64,000 nt of DNA from Parietaria judaica (lineage: Eukaryota; Streptophyta; Magnoliopsida; Rosales; Urticaceae): NCBI GenBank assembly GCA_954871525.1, contig OX940871.1:20459086-20523085 (forward strand), read 5' to 3'. The notes beneath the pieces are model-generated. The model was not told where the DNA came from. It did no database searches and saw only the letters and a list, made by a program, of their open reading frames with translations. Below, one piece after another: positions 24,864 to 36,100 of the stretch; positions within the stretch are counted from its first letter, which is position 1, and every line of letters begins with the position of its first letter. Made by a program: the position numbers and the translations under genes.

Positions 24864-25130
24864 GGAAACTTCAATTTGTACGCCGGTAGAGCATGGGTTT
24901 TTGAAAAAGTACCCGAATTTGTTAAATTATAAACCTATGCCCCAACACACTTTTTGTCTTTACATAAATATTTTTAAACACTTTAAAATATGTTCCAAAA
25001 ACTGTTTATGTTACATAAACACTTTTTGTCTTTACATAAACACTTTTGAGGCATAGTTTTGTAATTTAACAAACTCAGCTACTTTTTCAAAAACACATGT
25101 CCTGCCTAGCATACTTATTGAAGTTCCCCT
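24863..25130. mobile_element. MITE with long inverted repeats
   Basis: The left end (GGGAAACTTCAAT...) and the right end (read inverted, GGGGAACTTCAAT...) match for about 80 bases, including GTTTTTGAAAAAGTA and TTTGTTAAATTA. The element of about 268 bp is inserted in (TA)n-rich DNA, so the target duplication is ambiguous. It has no coding capacity. Confidence 0.7.
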
Positions 25131-25139
25131 ATATAAATA

Positions 25140-26210
25140 TGTGATAAAATAGTATGCAGTTGTACATGTGCATGTAATTGCACTTAACCCATTCCCACTT
25201 ATGCATAACATATATACATATAGTTATATGTATATTTTGTTGACTTTTTGTAATTTTGGATTTTATATATTAGTGGGCTGTTATTTTTTTAGGCCGCAAA
25301 AATACCCGTAGCAGTAAGTATTCAATTTTTCTTTTTAGTTCAAACATGAAAGAGTATCCTAGTAAAAAAATATTAACTCTGTTGAATTTTTATTAGAAAT
25401 ATTAATGAAAGGACATGTACGTATCATCACCATATAATTATTCTTTAGTTTATTTTTATTATTTTTTATTATTTAAGAATTTATTATAATTTGAATTTTA
25501 TAATTAGAAATATTAATGAATGGACATGTATGTATCATCACCATGTATTCTTTAGTTTATTATTATTTTTTTATTATCTATTAATTTATTAGAATTATTA
25601 CGTATTATATAAAATTTAAGAGGACGCTGGTATGGTATTAGTATAAATTGTGGTTCTCCTTTTCTGAGAAGGAAAGAAGTATATAAGATAAATTATTTAT
25701 AATAATATCTATATGGAGAGGTTGATATATATAATTATTTATAGAGCATTATATATATAATAATATATATCTATATCATATATATGGAGAGATTGATAAA
25801 TCAATATAATGGGAAATGCAGTATGTATATTAAGGTATATCTATATCGTATAAATGTGTATATATTATATGGATGTCATGACACGCAGGAGAGAAAAAGA
25901 TATATTATGATACATTAGATTATATATCGTATATATGTGCATCACATCATGCAGAGTTGAGGAAGAACCACAATTTATAGGATAGTAAGCCTTCCAGTTC
26001 CAAGTCCCAATTGGTTTTTCATTTCTAAAAAAACTAGTTATATTTCTATTTCCATTCATTTCCCCAACTGAACGAAGTATTTCATATTTGCCCTACCTGA
26101 CCAAAAAATTTTAAATAAATAAAACTCACTTTCTTCGTACAGGTCAGATAGAGCCATATAATATTAGGATATAGTGGACGAAGTTACCTTTGGATATCGA
26201 CATTATTAAT
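25140..26210. other. AT-rich intergenic DNA
   Basis: Nothing coding or structured was recognised beyond short AT repeats. A segment at 25390-25440 is partly repeated at 25510-25560 (GAAATATTAATGAAxGGACATGTA). Confidence 0.4.
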
Positions 26211-26216
26211 ATTAAT

Positions 26217-26600
26217 AGGGATAATAGCGGCATAAGTCCTCAATCTTTATTTAATTGGGCGGCATAGCCCCAATCTCATTTAATAGCGGTATAAGTACCA
26301 AAAGATGATTTCCGTCCATATTTGACTAACGGAAGTAGTCAACGTTTGCGTGGTCAGCTTCTCGTCAACGTGGACGCCACGTAATCCGACATGTCACCAT
26401 ACATGTCATCATCCTCGCGTCATCAAATTTAATGCAAAATTACTGGCGATTGCATTAAATTTGATGTGTTACTGTTGAGCTTCGAATTTTAAAGTTAGTG
26501 CCACATAGGAAACAGTAACTACGCTTTTTAAAAGATGGAATGACGAACCGAATTCCTTAACAGAATAAAATTAAGATACTTTAGCCGTTATAAAAAAATT
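26217..26600. mobile_element. MITE-like element upstream of gene 2
   Basis: The left end ATAATAGCGGCATAAGT and the right end read inverted, TATAACGGCTAAAGT, form short terminal inverted repeats. The GCGGCATAAGTCC-type end is shared by fragments at 22.2, 22.4 and 23.3 kb. No transposase is present. Confidence 0.4.
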
Positions 26601-26699
26601 AAGTACATAAATACAAAAAATAGAAATATAATTCTATTTAAAAACAGTCCACTTGTATGTTGGATCATGATGTGAATAATCTCCACGCAGGAAATTTAA

Positions 26700-26963
26700 T
26701 AATTACGACACTAAAGTTGACTTGGAAGAGTCCTCAAAGTTGAAAAGTCAACCCTCTCTCATTCTAAACATAAAACACCCTTCTTCTCACTACGTAATAC
26801 GTATATATTGTGTATTTATACATTTTCAATACAGAATATATACATAGACACCGTATTCAACCCTTCGTCAACTTGTCAACTTGGGCTTTCATCGTACTAT
26901 ATTATTGAACATTGGATTCATATAGACTAGCCATTTTCTCTCTCTCTCTCTGTACCAGAATCC
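26700..26963 (+). promoter_or_regulatory. Gene 2 proximal promoter with W-box cores
   Basis: TTGAC cores (either strand) occur at 26717-26721, 26747-26751, 26867-26871 and 26875-26879, and a CT-rich leader (26936-26951) runs to the ATG. The pair GTCAACTTGTCAACTTGG is conserved upstream of gene 3. WRKY factors bind such sites in defence genes; regulation here is inferred. Confidence 0.45.
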
Positions 26964-27081
26964 ATGGTAGGAGCTTCATCTTCTTCAGCTCTTCTCTTCA
27001 CATGTGCCTTTCTTCTTGCTTCCCTGGCAACTGCCCAGAATCAAACTCAACCCTCTACCGATCCCGATGAAGGTAGTAGTT

Positions 27082-27140
<59 letters not shown>

Positions 27141-30100
27141 ATATATATATATATGTATATGTGTGTGTGTGGGCGATTTGGTGCAATGAACGAACTGGGT
27201 TTCAAGTTAGGTGGAAGAAAGTTGATGACTTTCATTTTATTTTCAGTTGTATTGTATCACCCAAAAAAGATTGAAATCCAGTTCATTCCAAGAATTGATT
27301 ATGATGTTTATATAATCTAGTCCAGAAATAGCATGTAATGAATATAATTGAATGGAACTTCTGTCACTTTTAGTGACCCCAATATGTTTTTCTTGGCCCG
27401 ACCCGTTTCTAGCTTCGTCCGGTCCACGAAGCTTTCGGATCCGAATTCTATGTAATTGGAGCTTTAGGGCCTTTCTTATATATAGATTTCTTCTCCTTTG
27501 TTCGTAATTTTCTTTCCAAATTATTGTGTCGGATTGTTTTCTAATATAAGTTATTCTTGATTTGGTTGCAGTGAGGATCCTGAACTCGATCTTTGCGCAA
27601 TGGAACATAAAAGCCGACACTCAAAAATGGAACACGACCGGGGATCCTTGCAGCGGAGCTGCCATAGATGACGCCATCCTATTTGATAACTATGATTACA
27701 ACCCGTTTATCAAATGCGATTGCTCGTTTAACAGCAGCTCCGTTTGCCGCATCACCCAGCTGTGAGTCCTATTGTCATCACTGAAACATTAAAAATAACG
27801 GAAGATTTGTGCACAACATTCGGCTTACTTATGAGAATTTTTGTCAAGAAGTTACCGAAGATAGTTTTTATTGTTAATCTGTTATTAGCGTAATTGACTC
27901 AGACGCCCTTCGAAGTTTACCCGTTTGTGCATTTTGCCCCATGAACTTCCGTTTGCGGTGGCAAGGCCTACTGCTCTTTCGAAAAGTAGCATATTTATCC
28001 TTGCGCGACACATGGTTTAGTTCTGAGTATTTTTCGTAGATTATGAATTTATTTTGTGGCACCTAAAGGAATCCAATTTTGGAAGAGCTGTTAAAATAAA
28101 AGTTTAGAAAATATAATTAAAAGTTGACGAAAAATACTCCCGAGTAAATCATGAATGCTAATCATGTACTCAAGAACTACAGTCTGAAAATATTCTCAGA
28201 AGGGCAAATGAATATGATAATGAATGGTTGTATGATTGAAATTCGTTGCAGGAAAGTATATTCCATGGATGTTTCCGGTCCGATTCCGGACGCGTTATGG
28301 AATTTGAGCTACCTCTTCAATCTGTAAGACTTTTTTTTAATTTCCTTTACCAAACTTATTGATCAAATGTGTTTCATTTAAACGACACGAATTCGTTCCT
28401 TTTTTTGCAGTAATTTGGCGCAGAATTACTTGACAGGTTCTCTCTCGCCATCCATCGGTAACCTCAATCGTATGCAGTACCTGTAAGTGTACAAAAATTG
28501 AGTGTTGAACCAAGCACAGATAGTATATATGTACTATATAGTATAACTATATTAACACTTTTTTATATATAATTATAAAAATTAAAAATTATGTATTTTG
28601 TATGACTATTATCAGGAGCTTGGGTATAAATGCACTATCTGGAGAGGTACCAAAGGAACTGGGACTACTCACTGATTTGAGATCTTTGTAAGTCAGATTA
28701 ATCGACAGAATTTTCGAAGCAATCTTACATGTTGTGTTTCACAATCGCCATTTTCCAATTTGCAAATATTGATTTGGGGTGAAAGTTCTTTACCGATTCC
28801 CTAATTCTGTTATCGGTCAGCCTTTACGGGTTTAAAATGGTGTTTTTTTTCTTCTGAAAAATCGGTAATCGGTATTTTCCGCTCCTCGTTTAAGAACCAG
28901 GTCCACGAAATTCCTTGTCCTGTTTTTTTGTTTAAGTTATAAATTTATCGGTTCATGGATTTTGAATACCGGTTTTCTTGGGTCCCACAAATCGGTTCCA
29001 GGAGGAAAAATAGTTCAATTCCTGGTTACCAGCGCGTTTTTTTATTTATCTTTTCTTGTCTTGTACGTATCATGATCTGAAACTCCCATTGAATCAACCT
29101 TAAACTTATTGAAATTATGTAGGTCGTTTTCGTCAAACAACTTCTCCGGTCCTCTCCCTTCGGAACTTGGAAACTTATTGAAATTGCAACAAATGTAAGT
29201 TGTCATCGGATCATTTCTTTTTCCTGTTATTGAGTGAATATAATTGCTAGGTAGAGGTTACTTGGGAGGGTTTTCCGCCCTTAAGATATGATTTTCTAGA
29301 TTCTCTTTCTCATTTCTCGCATTTTTTCCTGTGTTTATTTGGCAGCTACATTGACAGTTCCGGGGTTAGTGGCGAGATTCCTTCAACATTTTCAGCTCTA
29401 CAAAGCCTGGAAAGAGTGTAAAAACTTAACCACTACAACCACATTTATATAGTACAATTATTTCGATGACTTGATTTAGAGAAAATACCGTTGTTTGTTG
29501 CAGATGGGCTTCAGACAATGATTTTACGGGAAAGATTCCCGACTTCATAGGAAATTGGTCACTACTCTTAGAATTGTAAGGAAAACAAACATACATTTTG
29601 ATTGCATTTAAACATAATTTTTTTTATATTTCCGTAGTTGAACATATATGTGTCGATGCAGGAGGCTTCAAGGAAACTCGTTTGAAGGCCCGATACCGTC
29701 ATCGTTCGCCAATCTCACTTCTCTCACAGATTTGTGAGCATTCATACTCACGATGTGTTCATGTTCTACTTTATATATTTTATTCATAAAACTAACGGCG
29801 TGTTCAATCTCTACTTATAGACGAATAAGTGAGATATCCAACGTGAGTTCTTCGCTCGACTTTATTAAAAACATGAAGTCTTTAAGCACGTTGTAAGTAA
29901 AATATTCTCACTCATAAAGATTTAAACTTTTATTCTCTGTATTTTAATTTTCTGAAAATACTTTAATTTAACCCCTCGTTACCGTAACTACAGAGTGCTG
30001 AGAAATAATAATTTTACCGCTTCGATTCCATCGAACCTCGGTGAATACACAAGTTTGCAACAGCTGTAAGTTTTTAGAAAAAAATGGATTTAATAAAATA

Positions 30101-33100
30101 ACATATATAGTGTTGATCACTGTCAAATAATTGAATCTTGAGTATTACCTTGTTTACAGAGATTTGAGCTTCAACAAATTACGTGGGCCAATTCCGGCGT
30201 CTCTCTTCAACTTGAGTTCACTGTCAACTCTGTAATACATTGCTGTGCTTATTTGATTGTATTGATGCATTTGACATATAATCTTATTATGTTAAGCATT
30301 ATTCTAATATCTTGGTCAGGTTTCTCGGAAATAATAGCCTGAATGGTACGATTCCCGAACAAAAGAGCTCGTCTCTTCGCACTATGTAAGCACCTTTTTT
30401 TTAGTTTCTGATTAGCAAATTTCATGGCAAAACAAACTAAATTAATTTTATTATTCTGTTTTTTTTCTTGTTGCAGTGATCTCTCCTACAATAACCTAGT
30501 CGGGACCGTTCCTTCGTGGGTGAACGGGACAAATTTGCAGCTGTATGTCTTGCTTGATGTTCAAACAATTGGTTTACAACTTTATACGTTTATAGGAATT
30601 ACCAACAGTATCTATATTTACTATCTTTTTTATGTTTATTTTTATGCAGCAACTTGGTCGGCAACAATTTTACGATAGGAAGTTCCGGGAATAGGTGATT
30701 TTTCTCGAGCGTCTCAAACTTTAGATTTCGATGCTCTTGTTTGCTTCTAAAATTGTTGCTTGCCCTTTGTTCTTGGATCACAGAATGCTTCTTACCGGGT
30801 TCCGAAAAACAGCTTCAATCTCCGATCTAAATTCATTTTTTTATGTCTGCTTCTTATAGTGGTTTGCTTTCGGGGTTGACCTGCCTTCAGAACACCTTCC
30901 TGTGCGGCTTTGGCAGTCCCATATGTGAGTAAATCCGGTTCCGGGATTTGAAAAAAGAATACACGATGTTTATTTTGTTTTTAATGGGAAAAATGGACAC
31001 TAAACATCTGATTCAGCCATTTTTCCCACACTTTTTTGACAGACTGTTATTTTGAAATGTAGATTCTCAATTCGGGATTAACTCGGGCGGCCAGGAAAAA
31101 ACATCTTCAGACGGTAGTATTGACTACGAGACGGACACTGAACCGCTCGGTGCAGCCTCATATTTCACGACGGACACAAGGAGATGGGCCGTGAGCAATG
31201 TCGGACTCTTCGCCGGAAGGAGCAATGTTAGCTACACGGGAAGCTCGTCGTCTCAGTTCACAAACACCCTGAATTCTGAACTATTTCAGACCACAAGGAT
31301 CTCGGCTTCTTCGCTCAGATACTATGGTTTAGGGCTCCAGAATGGAAACTACACAGTGCAACTAGAGTTTGCCGAAATCGATTTCCAAAACGGTCGCACA
31401 TGGAAAAGTGTTGGGAGGCGTGTGTTTGATGTTTATATCCAGGTACGAATTTGATTGGACGTGGATTGATACGCCCTTACTTGGCGTGTCATTTACGTTA
31501 CGTGTTGGTACCACTTCCTATCAATCGCCAAAGCATAAATGGGCAAGAAAAAGCCTGTTTCTTAAACTAAGCTTCCGCTTTTACTTATGTTTTACAAAGA
31601 AAATAGACTGACCCTTATGTCTTCACTGTTGATGCTTAAACTACAGGGAAGGCTTGTTTTGAAGGATTTTGACATCAGAAAAGAGGCCAATGGAACGTCT
31701 TTTAGGGCCGTGACGAGGCCATTTGTGGCTCCGGTTACGGAGAATTACCTTGAAGTTCATCTCTTCTGGGCCGGTAAAGGAACTTGCTGTATCCCGGCTC
31801 AGGGCACCTACGGCCCTTCTATTTCAGCTCTCAGTGCAACACCCTTTGGTAATGGACGGCAAATTCATTCTGGTTCCGTTATCCAATTTTGAAAGTTTTT
31901 TTTAGACCTTTTGAATTTTTCTCGTTTTAAATATAAACGGACAGAAAGTTTTACGGGTATGGAATTTAGGAAACCTGTTATTATTCCTTTGGGAAACGCG
32001 TTTTCAGTCTTCTCATCAAACGCCTTTGCCAGGTTTAGCTTCAAACAGGTTTAGCTGTCAACTACATGATTGCAAAGTTTTAAATAGAACCGGATACATG
32101 AATGGAAATCGGTTTCTCTGTTTTCTAGAAACGGGCAGTCCATCTTCGTTTAAAACATGAACAGTCACGAACAGTCCGCCTTTTTTTATACACTAGTTTT
32201 CCGCCTTTCTATTAAAGTATAGTTGTTGACTACTGAAAGTTTTGACACAGATTTCGAACCAACCGTCAGTAACAATCCTCCAAGCACTAAGAAGAACAAC
32301 ACGGGTCTCATCGTGGGGATTGTCATTGGTGTGACCGTTTTAGCCTTGGTGTTGTTTGTCATTTTGTTTGTTGTCCAAAGGAGAAGAAAGTACGCCAAAA
32401 TGCGCGACAATGAAGGTAAAAGTTTCTTCCTAAATGTCGTCCGTTCTCAAGCGATAATTAGTAAACCGGACAATGAATCTCTGCAAAAGCTAATGATACA
32501 TTTAATTGCAGATTTCTTGGGAATGGATGTTAAGCCGTTCACATTCAGTTACGCCGAGCTAAAGACGGCGACAAGTGATTTCGATTCTTCCAATAAATTG
32601 GGTGAAGGTGGCTTCGGACCAGTGTTCAAGGTTCGTTAACTCTTGATCAAATCATCGTAACTTGCGGCCCAATAAATATACTTTCTCAATTCTCATAGTC
32701 TAATTCCGCAACGAACTTCACAACAGGGTACACTCGAAGACGGAAGAGTCATTGCTGTAAAGCAACTATCTTTAACTTCTCACCAAGGAAAGAGTCAGTT
32801 CGTGACCGAAATTGCGACGATCTCGGCCGTTCAACACCGCAATCTGGTGAAACTGTACGGCTGCTGCATCGAGGGAGACAAACGACTTCTCGTCTATGAA
32901 TATCTGGAGAACAAGAGTCTTGATCAAGCACTCTTTGGTACGAATCTGTCACAGGGTCAATTTCGTACCTGAATTTTTGACCTTGTGCGGCGCCGTGTAC
33001 ACTCAAACACGACCAGCCTTCCCCGTGTAAACCAACTCTCGTATGCAAACCTAGACTAAGTACCCAATGAATTTCGACTAAGCAAGTAAAGTATCACACC

Positions 33101-36100
33101 ACGACACAAGCTTACGGGGCACACCCCAACCTTTCTTTTTATTAAAAGGGTAGACTCAGGTGCGCTAACGCCGTTCCCTTCGTCTCACTCACAAAGCTCT
33201 CGCAAAGCACTAACCCTCACTCTAGCCTAAACTCGCATATGGTTTTCACTCCTTTAAGATAGTCACATTCGACTTTATTTATAGAATACAAAGAGAAATC
33301 CTAATCCTAATCGAATTCTAAGTCCTAAGCCTTATCCTATCTTTAACGTGTTATCCTTGAAGATAGCCCACCATCTTCACGAATCCATGGGCCGAACTCT
33401 CCCTTTGCGCGTCCTTCTTGGGCCTTCCGCGTGGGTGACGCTCACCGAGTCCGTGTAGGTGACACTGGCCTTCTCCGCGTGGGTGATGCTCACTGAATGC
33501 GCGTGGGTGACGCTCGCTGTCTCCCGCGTGGGTGACGCTCGCTGCGTTACCGCGTGGGTGACGCTACCCGAAGTCGCGCGCCACTTCCCCTGCCCGAATG
33601 CGCATGCCTGCTGCCCAAACTGCCCTTCGCGTGAGTTCGCTGCCCGTGCCCCTCGTGGACACGCTGCCCGAGCTTGCTGCGTGCTTTCTCTCGTGTTCCC
33701 GTGCGTTGGGCCGCTGCCCCATGCCGCACATGCTCGGCACACCGAGACTTCCGCTTGGCACACCAAGACTTCTTCTCGCCTTGCCACTCGTCAGGCGACT
33801 CGGGAGGCTTGTTGGGCCTCCTTCCCGTGCTTCCCCGGGCACGGATCCTCTCTAAGGATTTTAGGGTGTGACAAACTCTCCCCCGCCGGATTGAACCGAC
33901 GTCCTCGTCGAGTTTTCTTCTGAGCATGTCTTCATCTCTTTGCTCCTGAATCGCCAAAGGGCATCGTCATGCTCCCACGTAGCGTCGCACGTTTTACTCC
34001 CTTCCCACTGAACCAAGAGCTCGTCTCTGCCATTCTTCAAGCTCGTCCGACGGTCTAGAATCTGACGGACTCTCTTTCCCGATCTAGCTCCGTATTCTGC
34101 TCTCTTCTCTTGAAACCTCTTCCGCTCCGAATCCTTGTGATACGGCCTCAAGAAGCTTCCATGGACGGTTGAATGGAGGTTCTTCATCTCTGTCGGCAAT
34201 TCAAGGCGGTACATCTCATCCCCGACCTTCTTCGACACATCGAAGGGACCTTGATACCTAAGTAACTCGGTCGTTTGAAGCTCGTCCTGTAGCTTCCTTC
34301 TCATCTGCGGCGTCAGTTTTAGCAACACCTTGTCGCCTCTCTCGAACTGTCTACACCGTCTTTTCTTGTCCCCTTTACGCTTCACCCTTTTCTGCACCAT
34401 CTCTATTGGCGTCTTCCTCTATGGGACTCGAGTTGTCGGTCTCGTTCCGAACTCGTGCTTGTGCTTCCTCGGGGAAGGGGCCTTGCTCCTCTCCACGGGT
34501 TCCTCTCCTAGTGCATTAGCCGGGTACCCTGTCTCAACAAAAGCTAATGTCACCTTACCCGTTTCTTGGCTGGCATCATCTCTAGCCGCCAAGGGCACTG
34601 TAGGCTCCTGTCTCTCACTCCCGTCGGGTGTCCCAAGGGTGGGTAGCGGACACTTCACACTACCGCAGTGTGGAATAACGTTCGCGTCTTCGGACTCTTG
34701 CTCGCTGCCGGTATCACTTCCGTGGGTGTGGCTCGCTTTCTCTCGGGGCTTACCACCCATATGGCATTGAGCGACTGCAGGCATCCCATTCTGGCAGGAA
34801 CCTCCTCTGGTTGTTCGGGTGTTTCGTCTCGGGCAGCCATGGCCGTTAACTTCATCGTCGTCGGGCATTCTCTCGCAATGTGGGGACCGTCACAAAGGAA
34901 GCACCGTAGACCCCCTCTGGAGTTGCTTCGGTCCGACCTTCCCTTGGCCGATCCCTGCTCTTGCCTTCTGTCCCGTCTTGGAAGTTCATCTTGGCTTTTA
35001 TTGCTCCCGTCTGAGTTCTCCCTCCGATCTGTCCGCGCCGGGGTGTGATTGAACTCGTAGTCGACTAACCCGTCTGCTGCCGCCATTGCAGTTTGTAGGT
35101 CACGAACGTTTCTTCGCCTCAATTCCGTCTGAGCCGAAGGCTGTAATCCTGAAAGGAAGTTAAACAGTTTTTCCTCCTCGGACATGTTACGGATATCTAG
35201 CATTAACGAGCTAAACTCCTTCACATAATCGCTAATCGATCCGGTTTGCCTTAACCTCTTTAATGCGTCTCTTGCAATCCATGCCGCGTTCACGGGCAGG
35301 AACTGAGTCTTTAGCTCCGTCTTCAGATCGTCCCAAGTCTTGAGGCTTTCCCCCTCTGGGCCGACTCCTTCGGTTAGTCGGGTTCTCCACCACAGCTTAG
35401 CATCTCCCTGCATGTACATACTCGTGATCGTTACCTTGTCGTCGGAATCCACGTGAGCCGCTTTGAAGTATTGCTCCATGTCCCATAGAAAATTCTCTAG
35501 CTCCTTTGCGTCTCGCACCCCGCTGAAGGGTTTCGGCTCGGGAACCTTGAACCTCGGGCCAGCACCTTTGTTAACTCCGCTTGGCAAGCTGTCCGTCGCT
35601 CGCTTGATAAGTCTAACATCGGCCTCCAAATCTGTAACTCTTTCCGATAACTGTGCAGTAACCTCCGTAAGTCGATCGAGTATAACGTCAGTCAGGGCGA
35701 CCATCTCCTTCTGAGCTTCTAAGATCATCTTCTTGAGTTCCTTGATCTCCGCTGAATGCGCGAGCACCTGTTCGTCTAAGGACTTCTCGTCATTGGCCGG
35801 TTCATCAACCAGCGACTCCAATGTCGTCGATCGCGTTGCCTTCACCATTCTTGAAGACAAAAATCAGCTCTGATACCACTTGTCACAGGGTCAATTTCGT
35901 ACCTGAATTTTTGACCTTGTGCGGCGCCGTGTACACTCAAACACGACCAGCCTTCCCCGTGTAAACCAACTCTCGTATGCAAACCTAGACTAAGTACCCA
36001 ATGAATTTCGACTAAGCAAGTAAAGTATCACACCACGACACAAGCTTACGGGGCACACCCCAACCTTTCTTTTTATTAAAAGGGTAGACTCAGGTGCGCT

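Noticed and set aside
33428..33570. CRISPR-like array because of regularly spaced repeats
   Set aside because: The repeats lie within an LTR of a plant retroelement, are imperfect, and have no spacers or cas genes.
33377..33957. ORFs of 90-150 residues in both LTRs of the intronic element
   Set aside because: They come from the LTR minisatellite and GC-rich LTR, occur identically in both LTRs and match no domain.
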